Source: Acidobacteriota bacterium (GTDB taxonomy: Bacteria; Acidobacteriota; Terriglobia; Terriglobales; Acidobacteriaceae). Taken from it: DNA of 64,000 bases. The position numbers were made by a program, and so were the translations under genes. This document shows, one piece after another, positions 17,827-26,725 of this stretch. The stretch's first letter is position 1, and each line of letters opens with the position of its first letter. The stretch is taken from contig JAFDVQ010000001.1 of the NCBI GenBank assembly GCA_018268915.1, forward strand, positions 310,001 through 374,000. The letters are read 5' to 3'. The notes beneath the pieces were generated by a model. It was not told the origin of the DNA. It did not search any database and saw nothing but the letters and a program-made list of their open reading frames with translations.

Positions 17827-18254
17827 ATCGCACGAACGACAATCCGAAGTTCGTTCAGCGTAACGAAGATCTTGAACTCGAGCCCGAGCTGCGCGAAGCT
17901 ATCGGAAATTTCAAATCGAGTCTTGATGCGTGGAGTGATAACGCACTAAGCCGTCCGTGCGAGATCGCCGCTCCGGCTCGCGTCAATTGGACACGCATCA
18001 CACGTTGGGCTCTCGGCTGCGCAGTGTTCATTGGCACGGTTTCAAGCGGCATATATGAGAATCACCGCCAGCAGGAAGCGGCAAAGGTCGAGGCGGCTCG
18101 GATTGCTGAGCAGCAGCGGGAGCTTGTTGCTCAGCACGCGAAGGAAGAAGCAGATCTGATGGCGAAGGTAGATTCCGACATCGCTCGCGAAGTTCCAAGC
18201 GCACTCGAACCGTTGGCATCGCTGATGGATGAAAACCAGGGAACGGGGAACTGA
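17823..18254 (+). CDS. one-TM membrane protein, candidate anti-sigma factor
   Basis: 143 residues, not matched to a named family. The first ~60 residues are acidic and cytoplasmic-like, one membrane helix follows (ITRWALGCAVFIGTVSSGIY, about 58-77), then an Ala/Glu/Gln-rich coiled-coil-like tail (ENHRQQEAAKVEAARIAEQQ onward). Small single-pass proteins coupled to ECF sigma genes are commonly anti-sigma factors. No zinc HxxxCxxC motif is present, so it would be a CnrY/RseA-like rather than a ZAS-type factor. It is translationally coupled to the sigma gene by ATGA and followed 41 nt later by the LTxxQ gene. Confidence 0.6.
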   Translation: MNRTNDNPKFVQRNEDLELEPELREAIGNFKSSLDAWSDNALSRPCEIAAPARVNWTRITRWALGCAVFIGTVSSGIYENHRQQEAAKVEAARIAEQQRELVAQHAKEEADLMAKVDSDIAREVPSALEPLASLMDENQGTGN

Positions 18255-18295
18255 AGGAATTGCTGATTCAAGGAATTCAGCAAAGGAGAACGAAG

Positions 18296-18913
18296 ATGAA
18301 AGCAGGATTGGTAGTTCGATTTGGGATGGCCATCGCGGCAACTTTCGCCGCTGCAATTGCGACAGCCCAGGGGCCGGGAGGGCCGGGGTTTGGGATGCAT
18401 CGTCCGCCGATGGAGCGGGCCATGCGTTCCCACAGTGAGTTCGGCCGCTGGTGGAACAATCCGAAGATTATCGAGCGTCTGAAACTCACCGAAGATCAGC
18501 GCAAGGCGATGGACGACATCTTCCAGAAGCACCGCGAGAAGCTCGTTGATCTGCGCGGCAATCTGGAGAAGGCCGAAATCGAAATGGATCCGCTTGTGAA
18601 GGCCGATCAGCCGAATGAGACCGCGGTTATGAGCCAGATCGACAAGGTTGCCCAGGCTCGCGCTGAACTGGAAAAAGCGAATGCGCGTTTCCTCTTCGCC
18701 CTCCGCGCCAAACTCTCGCCTGAACAATGGAAGCAGGTGCAGGAGTTCCGCCAGAATCACGATGGCATGCGTCGAGAATGGCGGCGCGACGGTCGCGGTC
18801 CCGGTGGCCCCGGCGGTGATGACAAGGGCGCGCCACCACCGCCTCCTGGACCTCAAGGCATGCTCGGCGACGGGCCGGCCGACGAAATTTCTTCTTTTTC
18901 TGTAAACCAGTGA
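18296..18913 (+). CDS. Spy/CpxP-like periplasmic LTxxQ protein
   Basis: The start chosen has AAGGAG 8 nt upstream (MKAGLVVRFGMAIAATFAAA is a signal peptide). The mature part is helical with two LTxxQ-like motifs, LKLTEDQRKAM and LSPEQWKQV, as in Spy, CpxP and CnrX/ZraP relatives that sense or buffer envelope stress or metals. The Gly/Pro-rich tail (GPGGPGGDDKGAPPPPPGP) is disordered. It probably works with the upstream sigma/membrane pair as a periplasmic sensor or chaperone; this is inference from order. A terminator follows. Confidence 0.8.
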   Translation: MKAGLVVRFGMAIAATFAAAIATAQGPGGPGFGMHRPPMERAMRSHSEFGRWWNNPKIIERLKLTEDQRKAMDDIFQKHREKLVDLRGNLEKAEIEMDPLVKADQPNETAVMSQIDKVAQARAELEKANARFLFALRAKLSPEQWKQVQEFRQNHDGMRREWRRDGRGPGGPGGDDKGAPPPPPGPQGMLGDGPADEISSFSVNQ

Positions 18914-18975
18914 TCGGAAAAACCCGTCAAGGGAAGTGTAAGCAGAGAGCAAATGCGGTTGTAGTCAATACCGGT

Positions 18976-19012
18976 GGCGGCAGAGGGCGATCCTTCTGCC
19001 GCCGATTTATTT
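18976..19012 (+). terminator. intrinsic terminator of the sigma-factor operon
   Basis: GGCGGCAGA (18976-18984) pairs with TCTGCCGCC (18995-19003), followed by GATTTATTTT. It is well placed 60 nt after the LTxxQ gene. Confidence 0.7.
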
Positions 19013-19117
19013 TGAAGGTCTATTCCGCGATAGCAAGTACGAAGCGAAAGGCTCCGGAAAGTTCGAGCGCGCGCAAACTTGGTTACTTGTTCTCTTGTTC
19101 CCTTCGTCCCTGTTCTT

Positions 19118-20554
19118 TTACCACGCTCCGCTCGTTAAGAATTCGTGAATCGAAGCCGCCGCTTTTCGTCCCGCTCCCGTCGCGAGGATCACAGTTGCCG
19201 CGCCTGTCACGATGTCGCCGCCTGCAAAAACGCCGCGCTTCGAGGTGCGCATCGTCTGCGAGTCGGCCACTATGTAGTTTCGCGAATTGGTGGCCAGGTC
19301 AGGAGTCGTACTCTGGATCAGCGGATTCGCCGTCGTGCCCACGCCGATGATCGCAACATCGACTGGCAAAACAAACTCAGACCCCTTGATCGCCACGGGA
19401 GATCGACGTCCGCTCGCATCCGGCTCTCCCAGTTCCATCTGCATGCAGCGCGCGGCTCGCAACCATCCGTTCTCATCGCCAACAAACGCGACTGGGTCCG
19501 TGAGCATGCAGAAATCGATTCCTTCCTCGCGTGCATGCTTAACTTCTTCCGCTCGAGCAGGCATCTCTTTCTCTGATCTGCGGTACACCAATGTCGCCCT
19601 GCGAGCACCAAGGCGACGAGCAGTACGCACGGCATCCATCGCCGTATTGCCGCCACCCACCACCATTACGTCCCGTCCATGGCAGTCATACACTGGTTCG
19701 TCGAATTCAAGCGCGCGGTATGCGCGCATCAAATTCACGCGCGTCAGAAATTCATTTGCCGAATAGACCCCATTCAGATGCTCGCCAGGGATACCCAGGA
19801 ACCGCGGCAGTCCCGCACCCGTTGCGACAAATACTGCGTCGTAGCCCTCGTCCTGCATCAGGTCGTCGATCGTTACGCTTTTCCCGACTACGACATTGGT
19901 CTCAAACTCAACTCCGATGCGCCGCAGGTTCTCGATCTCTTCTCGAACAATCGCTTTCGGCAAACGAAATTCCGGAATGCCGTATACAAGCACGCCTCCC
20001 AACTCGTGAAGAGCCTCAAAGACGTGTACGCGATGTCCCTTCTGCACCAGGTCGCCGGCGGCAGACAGTCCTGCCGGCCCGCTACCCACAATCACAACTG
20101 ACTTCCCCGTGGAAGGCGCAATTTGCGGTAGCCCAACTTTTCCGCTCTCGCGCTCAAAGTCGGCTACAAAACGTTCCAGATGCCCAATGGCAAGCGGCGC
20201 GCCTTTGCGTCCCAGCACGCATCCGCCCTCGCACTGGTTCTCCTGCGGACACACACGGCCTGTGATCGCAGGCAGCGCATTATCCTCGCGAAGTTTGGAC
20301 GCGGCTCCCAGGTAGTCTCCTGCATAGATCAGCGCCACAACTTCCTTCACCTCTACTCCTACAGGGCATTCCTCCACACAACCGGGCTTCGCGCACTCGA
20401 TGCAGCGTGTCGCCTCGAGCATCGCATCCACGGGCAGCAATCCCAGGTTCACCTCTTCGAAGCACCGGCTGCGTAGCGTGGCGTCAAGCTCCGGCATTCC
20501 GACGCGCGTGAGCGCAATGCGCTGTTTCAGCGGCAGAGTGTTCCTCTCAGCCAT
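19118..20554 (-). CDS. NfnB/SudA-like glutamate synthase-type FAD/FeS oxidoreductase subunit
   Basis: Homologous to GltD and to the large subunit of NADH-dependent ferredoxin:NADP oxidoreductase. N-terminal FeS-cluster Cys sets: CIECAKPGCVEECPVGV and CPQENQCEGGCVLG. FAD site VVIVGSGPAGLSAAGDL, NADPH site VMVVGGGNTAMDAVRTARRLG, and the C-terminal FAD motif GVFAGGDIVTGAATVILATGAGR. The start at Met 20554 overlaps the partner gene by 8 nt (ATGGCTGA); the four residues before it are unlikely. With its partner it forms a complete two-subunit enzyme. Flavin-based bifurcation (Nfn) or NADPH:polysulfide activity (Sud) are both possible; sequence alone does not decide. Confidence 0.82.
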   Translation of the reverse strand: MAERNTLPLKQRIALTRVGMPELDATLRSRCFEEVNLGLLPVDAMLEATRCIECAKPGCVEECPVGVEVKEVVALIYAGDYLGAASKLREDNALPAITGRVCPQENQCEGGCVLGRKGAPLAIGHLERFVADFERESGKVGLPQIAPSTGKSVVIVGSGPAGLSAAGDLVQKGHRVHVFEALHELGGVLVYGIPEFRLPKAIVREEIENLRRIGVEFETNVVVGKSVTIDDLMQDEGYDAVFVATGAGLPRFLGIPGEHLNGVYSANEFLTRVNLMRAYRALEFDEPVYDCHGRDVMVVGGGNTAMDAVRTARRLGARRATLVYRRSEKEMPARAEEVKHAREEGIDFCMLTDPVAFVGDENGWLRAARCMQMELGEPDASGRRSPVAIKGSEFVLPVDVAIIGVGTTANPLIQSTTPDLATNSRNYIVADSQTMRTSKRGVFAGGDIVTGAATVILATGAGRKAAASIHEFLTSGAW

Positions 20555-21485
20555 GAAACGCCTCATTGGTTACGCTCAGGTCAGCGATCTCACCACGCAG
20601 GCGCTCGAGCTCCGCCTCCTTAGCGGCCAACTCCGCGCGCAACTGCTTCAGATATTCCGGCTTGTGCTGCTCAAAAGCCTTCAGAGACTCGCATTCCTTC
20701 TCGCGATACATTGCATTGCGCTGCATCAAAACTTCAAAGTTCACCTGCGAAGCATCAAATTCTGGTCCGTCCACGCACGCGAATTTGCTTTTGTCGCCAA
20801 GCAGCACACGGCAGCCGCCGCACATTCCCGTTCCATCCACCATGATGGAGTTGAGACTTACGACCGTCCTGATTCCAAGCGGGCAGGTGATCTGCGAAAC
20901 TGCACGCATCATCGGGATCGGACCCACTGCTAAAACGAAGTCGATCTTCTGCCCGGCGGCGAGTAGTTCGTTCAGCTTCGCCGTAACCAGACCCTTCTCG
21001 CCATACGTGCCGTCGTCGGTCATGATGAAACTCCGACTCGACGCCTCGCGCACTTCGTCCTCGAACACGACCATCTCGCGGCTGCGCGCGCCTTCGACAA
21101 AGATCACATGATTGCCGGCTTCCTTCAGCGCCTTTGCGGTTGGCAGCGCCATAGCTGTGCCAACGCTGCCAGCGAGAATCAGCACCGTTCCGAACTTCTC
21201 AATCTCCGACGGCCTGCCCAGCGGCCCAACGATGTCCAGCACGGAGTCGCCTGCCTCCAGGCAATTCAGCAGGCTGGTCGTTTTGCCCACACCCTGCACC
21301 ACGATCGTCACAGTGCCTGCCGCCGGATCGGCGGCCTTGATGGTCAGCGGGATTCTCTCGCCCTTTTCATGAAGGCGGAGGATCACGAATTGGCCAGGTC
21401 TCTGCTTGCGCGCAATACGCGGAGCTTCGATGACAAATTGCTTGATGTTGAGCCCCACCGGACGCGCTTCAACAATCCTGTACAT
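20547..21485 (-). CDS. NfnA/SudB-like ferredoxin-NADP reductase subunit with [2Fe-2S]
   Basis: FAD/NAD-binding reductase of the dihydroorotate dehydrogenase electron-transfer type. FAD domain with QFVILRLHEKGERIPLTI, NAD domain with VLILAGSVGTAMALPTAKAL and VLAVGPIPMMRAV, and a [2Fe-2S] site MCGGCRVLL...FACVDGPEF (three Cys plus a nearby Asp, as in NfnA). A coiled-coil C-terminal extension (about 275-312, LKQLRAELAAKEAELERLR) goes beyond the usual family end. The start MYRIVEA is chosen because the 27 upstream codons do not look like protein of this family. It is first in the two-gene operon. Confidence 0.82.
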   Translation of the reverse strand: MYRIVEARPVGLNIKQFVIEAPRIARKQRPGQFVILRLHEKGERIPLTIKAADPAAGTVTIVVQGVGKTTSLLNCLEAGDSVLDIVGPLGRPSEIEKFGTVLILAGSVGTAMALPTAKALKEAGNHVIFVEGARSREMVVFEDEVREASSRSFIMTDDGTYGEKGLVTAKLNELLAAGQKIDFVLAVGPIPMMRAVSQITCPLGIRTVVSLNSIMVDGTGMCGGCRVLLGDKSKFACVDGPEFDASQVNFEVLMQRNAMYREKECESLKAFEQHKPEYLKQLRAELAAKEAELERLRGEIADLSVTNEAFHG

Positions 21486-21653
21486 AAGTCGCGGACCCCG
21501 ATACGTGGTGCTCCGTTCAATGCCCGACGACGACGTGCCGCAGAGCAAGAGGAAACCTCCGTACACACAAATGATTCAGCACCCAGAGGTCGCTGGCATG
21601 TGACAAAGATCACCGGCGGGCGGAGGAACGAGTTGTCCCATCAAACAGCGCGT

Positions 21654-21691
21654 CAAAAAAAGCGCGGGCAGCCTTAAAGCTTGCCCGCGCT
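21654..21691 (-). terminator. intrinsic terminator of the GH3 gene
   Basis: Read on the minus strand, AGCGCGGGCA pairs with TGCCCGCGCT, followed by an uninterrupted T-run (seven A on the plus strand). It lies about 20 nt past the GH3 stop. Confidence 0.85.
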
Positions 21692-21710
21692 TCTGTGTTC
21701 ATTTGTGTAT

Positions 21711-24410
21711 TTACTTCGGAAGAGCCTTCGTGCCCTCCACGCTGAATCCCGCAGCCGATTTAGCCTGAGTCTCTTCGGGCTGTGCTCCGCCGAGCGTCAA
21801 GGTGTACTTTCCGGCAAGGATCGAACGGTTGCCCTGATCGTCCACGCTCGAAAGAGAACGCGGATCAATTTTGATTGATACTTCCTTGCTCCCGCCAGCT
21901 GGAATGTTGACACGCTCAAATCCAACCAGCGCCTGGAGAGGCCCATCCTGCTGCGGCGTCTTCACATATGCCTCAACTACTTCGTCTCCCGCGATTCCTC
22001 CGCCGTTCGTCACCGTCACCGTCGCGGTGATCGGATCGCCAGCCTTAAGCGTCGCGGCAGAAAGCTTTACCGGACCATACTTGAACTTCGAGTAACTCAA
22101 CCCATATCCGAAACCCCATAGCGGCTTGCCGCTGAAGTATCGATATGTCCGGTTCTTGAACGAGTAGTTGGTGAACTCCGGCAGCCCATCCAGCGACGAA
22201 TAGAAAGTTACCGGCAACCGCCCCGCAGGGTTGTTGAGTCCTGCCAGCGTCCGCGCGATCGCCGTTCCTCCGTCGACTCCCGGATACCATGCCTCAAGCA
22301 CTGCTCCGGCATGCTCGTTCGCCCAGTTCAGCGCTACCGCACTTCCGCTTTGCAGAACAACGACGACCGGCTTTCCCGTCGCAGCGACGGCTTCGAGCAG
22401 TTTCTGCTGCGGCGCTGGAAGATCGAGGCTCGTGCGATCGCCTCCGCTGAATCCCGGAATCTTGATCGGCATCTCCTCGCCCTCAAGCTGAGGCGATAGC
22501 CCAACAAACGCCACCACAACGGAAGCTTCCTTGGCGCGGGCTACGGCCTCCTCGATCTGAGCCTCCGCCGGCGCCACCCACTTCAACGTGACGCCTCCTC
22601 CAGCCTGATCCGTCGAATGCGCGTAGTCGAATTGAATCTGATGGGGCTTTGTGTCCGTGAAGTCGACTTCGATCTTCGGTGTCTTCGCGAAGGTCTCCAC
22701 TGGAGGCGCCGTTGGCGATGCTCCCGGTGCAGGCTTGAAGCTGCCCATCACCGACATGTCATGCCCCGTGCGGATGTTTTCTTCGCCGAGCACTTTGCCA
22801 TCCAGAGTGAAGCGGAAGCTCTCGGCCGGTGAATACGGGAAGCTGTCAGCTACCTCCACGGTGAATATGTAGTGGCCCGGCGCAGGTGCTGCGATCGTTC
22901 CGGTCCAGCGTACGGAGTAGTTCTTCGTATCCACCTCCGGCCGCGGCTTCGCATTCTCCCAGTCGGCCTGGATCAGAGGATCAGTCGCTGTTGCCACTGG
23001 CCGTCCGGTCCAATCGGGGGTTGCGAAGAACTCCGTCTTCAGGCCCTTACCGAATGCCGAGCGCGGAACAGGTACGCCAACGCCCTCTGCCAGGGTCGAT
23101 CCCTGCGCATAAAGAATTGTCGAACCTTTGAATTGAGTAATCATGCCGTCGAGCGGCGTCACCGGATGCATCGGTGTTCCCACGTAGTTGCCAAGTATGG
23201 AGGGAAGGGAATCCGCGGTCGGGCCAACCACCGCAATCTTCCCGGGCGCCTTCAACGGCAGGACGCCCTTGTTTTTGAGCAGAACGATGCTCTCCTCCGC
23301 TGCCTTGCGCGAAATCTGCCGGTGCGCGTCTGACGCGACTTCGGAGGAAGGAATCCGATCCAGCAACGTTCCCTGCGGATCGAACAGTCCCAACTGGAAT
23401 CGAGCGGTGTAGAGCCGTTCAGCCGCTCTTGTTACCAGATCCTCGGATACCAATCCGTCGTGTACTGCTTTTGCCAGCGAATTGAATCCGGGCGTCCAGA
23501 TGCTGCAGGAGAGATCTGTTCCGGCTTCCAGCGACATCGCAGACGCGTGTTCAATATCGCTGGTCTTTTTGTGCCCCTGAAAGACGTCGACGATCGCACC
23601 GCAGTCGGACACGACGAACCCTTTGAACCCCCAGGCATTGCGTAGATGCTCCTGAAGAAGCATCTTGTTGGTGCATGCCGGAAATTGGTCAATCGAGTTG
23701 TAAGCGCACATCACAGACTGCACGTGCCCCTCGGTCACCGTGGCCCGGAATGCCGGCAGGTAGGTCTCTTCGAGATCGCGCGCACTCGGATCAACATTGA
23801 AGCCATGTCGCAAAGACTCTGGTCCGCTGTGGACGGCATAGTGTTTGCTGGTCGCTACTGCGCGCAAGTGGTCAAGGTCTTTGCCCTGCACACCGCCGAT
23901 GAAGGCAATCCCCATCCGCCCGGTCAAAAACGGGTCTTCGCCGTATGTCTCCTGCCCCCGTCCCCATCTGGGATCGCGGAAGATGTTGATGTTCGGCGAC
24001 CAGAACGTCAGCCCATAAAAGATGCGGTGATTGCCTTCGCGCTGGGCCTGGTTGTACTTGGCACGAGCTTCGGTCGAAACCACATCTCCCATGCTGTGCA
24101 CGATGTTGGTGTCCCACGTTGCAGCCATTCCTATGGCCTGCGGAAACACCGTGGCATACCCCGCACGGGCCACGCCGTGAAGCGCCTCGTTCCATGTCTG
24201 GTAGTCAGGGATTCCCAGCCGCGGAATCGCTGTTCCCCAGTCCTCCAATTGGGCGGCCTTTTCGTCCAGCGTCATACGGCCAACCAGATCGTGCGCCCGT
24301 TCTTGCGCCGAGAGCTTCGTGTCGAGATAAGCAGGCTGCTGCGCCGGAGCAAGTGGTGTAAGACTCGCGGACAAGAAGATGGCAATCACAAGAAAGCGAC
24401 GAAGCGGCAT
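21711..24410 (-). CDS. secreted GH3 beta-glucosidase/beta-xylosidase with PA14 insert
   Basis: Retaining exo-glycosidase. A signal peptide (RRFLVIAIFLSASLTPLAPA) leads to the GH3 N-domain (WNEALHGVARAG, nucleophile Asp269 in VVSDCGAIVD). The GH3 C-domain (about 370 on, AVVGPTADSLPSILGNYVGTP) is interrupted by a PA14-type carbohydrate-binding insert (about 440-600: FFATPDWTGRPVATATDPLI, then APGHYIFTVEVADSF) and resumes at VVVAFVGLSPQLEGEEM. It ends with a fibronectin-III-like domain (VTVTNGGGIAGDEVVEAYV). WNEALHGV is typical of the xylosidase-like plant/bacterial branch, so xylo- or gluco-oligosaccharides are likely substrates. Confidence 0.92.
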   Translation of the reverse strand: MPLRRFLVIAIFLSASLTPLAPAQQPAYLDTKLSAQERAHDLVGRMTLDEKAAQLEDWGTAIPRLGIPDYQTWNEALHGVARAGYATVFPQAIGMAATWDTNIVHSMGDVVSTEARAKYNQAQREGNHRIFYGLTFWSPNINIFRDPRWGRGQETYGEDPFLTGRMGIAFIGGVQGKDLDHLRAVATSKHYAVHSGPESLRHGFNVDPSARDLEETYLPAFRATVTEGHVQSVMCAYNSIDQFPACTNKMLLQEHLRNAWGFKGFVVSDCGAIVDVFQGHKKTSDIEHASAMSLEAGTDLSCSIWTPGFNSLAKAVHDGLVSEDLVTRAAERLYTARFQLGLFDPQGTLLDRIPSSEVASDAHRQISRKAAEESIVLLKNKGVLPLKAPGKIAVVGPTADSLPSILGNYVGTPMHPVTPLDGMITQFKGSTILYAQGSTLAEGVGVPVPRSAFGKGLKTEFFATPDWTGRPVATATDPLIQADWENAKPRPEVDTKNYSVRWTGTIAAPAPGHYIFTVEVADSFPYSPAESFRFTLDGKVLGEENIRTGHDMSVMGSFKPAPGASPTAPPVETFAKTPKIEVDFTDTKPHQIQFDYAHSTDQAGGGVTLKWVAPAEAQIEEAVARAKEASVVVAFVGLSPQLEGEEMPIKIPGFSGGDRTSLDLPAPQQKLLEAVAATGKPVVVVLQSGSAVALNWANEHAGAVLEAWYPGVDGGTAIARTLAGLNNPAGRLPVTFYSSLDGLPEFTNYSFKNRTYRYFSGKPLWGFGYGLSYSKFKYGPVKLSAATLKAGDPITATVTVTNGGGIAGDEVVEAYVKTPQQDGPLQALVGFERVNIPAGGSKEVSIKIDPRSLSSVDDQGNRSILAGKYTLTLGGAQPEETQAKSAAGFSVEGTKALPK

Positions 24411-24601
24411 GGTCGTTCCTCCATGGCAGCAATTTCATTTCATGAGTGGAATAGAGCGTCGCAGAGGTCTCTGTCAGAGACAGAATCGCGAGTCTCATCA
24501 TAGCTACAGGTAGATGAAAAGCTGCCGGGAGAAATGTACTAGGTCAGGCTATCTGCTGACTAGCTTTATCGCTTTACTATTCGCGAAAATTGCGATGCCG
24601 C

Positions 24602-26398
24602 TCAACTCTCGTTTGGGTTTGTTCGTTCAGCCTCCGCTTCCATGCGCTCCAGAACCTTCTCCATTCTCACCACTTCTGTACGAGTGCGGATGGCTCCGAG
24701 TCTCGGGTCGGCCAGCATCTGGAAGAGCCACGGACATCGGGCGTCCGCAGCCGCCTGCAACTCCGCTACGGCGCAATCCAACTCTCCCAATGCCAGGCAC
24801 ACCGCGGCAGTGAACGAGGTGAGAACGAAGCGCTCCCGGCTCAGCCACTGCAGGCGCTCCAGCATGGAGCGGGCTTCCTTCTCGCGTCCGGCCTGAGCCA
24901 GCGCATATGCGTAGAGCGCCGAGCCCATGTCCAGATGCGGCGACCTGCGAACGAGACTCTCCGCAACAGAAATTGCCCGTTCAGCCTTGCCGTTGAAGGC
25001 CAGGATCATGGTTGCGTAGACATTTGAGCTTTCGTGCTCGGGAAACAGTTCGAGCGCATGCTCCGCCTGGGTCACGCTTCTTTCCTGCTCCCCTGAAAGG
25101 TGATAAGCCCAGGCAAGTCGAGCGTTGAGCCACGGGGAATATGGATCGGTTCTGATAGCTTCCTTGATCAGTTCGATCGCCTCTATAAATCGGCGACGGC
25201 TGAGCGCGAACATTGACCTCGCGCGGGTTACGGAGTTCTCGTGGCGTAGATGAGCGCTTGCGGAGAACGCGCGCAATGCTCCCGGCATATCGTGATCCAC
25301 ATGAAACCGGATCCAGCCAAGCGCCGGAAGCAAGGCCTCAGAACCCTCGACCGAAGGCGGCACGGCCTCTGCCGCTGCACGCACCTGTTTTGCCGCCTGA
25401 AGCGGCGAAACAAACCCTGCGCATTCTTGAGCAACGGACGCATTTGCTACGTCGATGTGCGCAACGTACAAAGACGGGTCCAGTTCGATCGCCCGGCTAA
25501 GATGCACTATCCCGTCCTGCATGCGATGCCGTTGCATCGTCTGCCATTCATGATGGCCGCGAAGGAACAGATCCCACGCTTCCCGCCGTCCCGGTCCATC
25601 TTTCGACACCGTTCCCGACGCGCTGCGCGGAGCTATCCAGTCTGTCGCACTGAGCCGGATAAACAACCGATTTGCAAGCTCAGACTCGAGATCAGCCGAC
25701 CGTGCTTGCGCGACCAGCATGTCCTCTACCCAGATCTGGGTGCCGTCGGAAACCCGGATCATCTCCGCACGAAGCCTGAAATGAGTTGGAAGCATGCGAA
25801 GCGTCCCGGTCAGAACCAGATCTGCCTGGAGCGCTTCCCCAACCTGATGTGCCGTCATTCCCCGTCCCGACAGGGAAAACGCAGAATCGCGGGCGAGCAC
25901 GTAGGCCGGAGCAAAGCGGTCTGCCGTAAGCAGCGAAATTGTCTCCTCCGCGATCGCGGAACCCAGGTAGCCTGGTACGTTTTGGTCGACAGAGAACGGC
26001 ATGATTGCCAGTCGTGGAGGGGGTTCGGGTACGTCATCTGGCCTACCCGCAACGACTACGGAGATTCGATAACCCCGTTTGTATACCGTCTGAATGCAAT
26101 CGGTCGGCGATAGAAGTTCGCGTAGAGATGAGACACACTTCGGAACACTCTCATCGGTGACGTGAACATCGCCCCAGAGCGCCTGCTTCAGCTGCTGAAG
26201 GGTCACGATCTGCCCGGAGTGCGCCAGCAGCAGTCGAAGAGCGGCGAGTTCCTTCGGCGGCAAATGAATACTTTCGTTCCCACGAGTTAACACACCCTGG
26301 GCATCGAGTCGTAGTTCACCGAAAAGAAATTCGCGATCAAAAAGCGTCGAAGAACTTGCTACCGGGTACTGCACCATTATCTTCCTCGTACCGGACAA
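24602..26398 (-). CDS. winged-helix (OmpR/CadC-type) DNA-binding protein with TPR repeats
   Basis: The N-terminal Trans_reg_C domain (about 18-110: LFGELRLDAQGVLTRG, IVTLQQLKQALWGD, VYKRGYRISV) is followed by a TolB/FlgO-like domain (LAIMPFSVDQNVPGYLGSAI, then DLVLTGTLRMLPTHFRLRAE). Next come TPR-like helical repeats to the C-terminus (about 290-560). There is no clear membrane helix and no receiver domain, so the input is unknown. Such proteins are common in acidobacteria and are mostly uncharacterised. It lies upstream of the GH3 gene on the same strand with a 191-nt gap, so local control is possible but unproven. Confidence 0.8.
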   Translation of the reverse strand: MSGTRKIMVQYPVASSSTLFDREFLFGELRLDAQGVLTRGNESIHLPPKELAALRLLLAHSGQIVTLQQLKQALWGDVHVTDESVPKCVSSLRELLSPTDCIQTVYKRGYRISVVVAGRPDDVPEPPPRLAIMPFSVDQNVPGYLGSAIAEETISLLTADRFAPAYVLARDSAFSLSGRGMTAHQVGEALQADLVLTGTLRMLPTHFRLRAEMIRVSDGTQIWVEDMLVAQARSADLESELANRLFIRLSATDWIAPRSASGTVSKDGPGRREAWDLFLRGHHEWQTMQRHRMQDGIVHLSRAIELDPSLYVAHIDVANASVAQECAGFVSPLQAAKQVRAAAEAVPPSVEGSEALLPALGWIRFHVDHDMPGALRAFSASAHLRHENSVTRARSMFALSRRRFIEAIELIKEAIRTDPYSPWLNARLAWAYHLSGEQERSVTQAEHALELFPEHESSNVYATMILAFNGKAERAISVAESLVRRSPHLDMGSALYAYALAQAGREKEARSMLERLQWLSRERFVLTSFTAAVCLALGELDCAVAELQAAADARCPWLFQMLADPRLGAIRTRTEVVRMEKVLERMEAEAERTNPNES

Positions 26399-26725
26399 TC
26401 TGCTTCTGGAGCCTCTCGATCTCCATCAGCAGCAGACCTCCACTGACATGAGTCTGGCCGTCGATACCACGGGGAAGAGTCAAACCGGAATCTTCCGTAC
26501 ACTGCAGCTCTACGTACTGGCAGTTAACGAACGCGACCACATTATGTATCTAAACTGCAACAAACAATTGTGATGTTCAATGAGAATCACGGGGGAATTA
26601 GTAACTTCTCCGGAGAGTTACCAGCTCAATTTCGCAATGGGAAAACCAACCCCGATAGCGTTTAGTTGTGTGAACAATTATCCTCGTTCGCGCAATCAAA
26701 CGCTTCGGAAGATCGCAGCAGTCTC
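26399..26725. other. gene-free stretch upstream of the winged-helix/TPR gene
   Basis: AT-richer sequence holding the likely promoter of the winged-helix/TPR gene. A 67-codon frame opening with a GTG at 26540 overlaps the start of that gene, lacks a ribosome site and resembles nothing known to me, so it is not called. No clear hairpin. Confidence 0.4.

Noticed and set aside
26337..26540. 67-codon frame upstream of the winged-helix/TPR gene
   Set aside because: GTG start, no ribosome site, overlaps the start of a well-supported gene and resembles nothing known.
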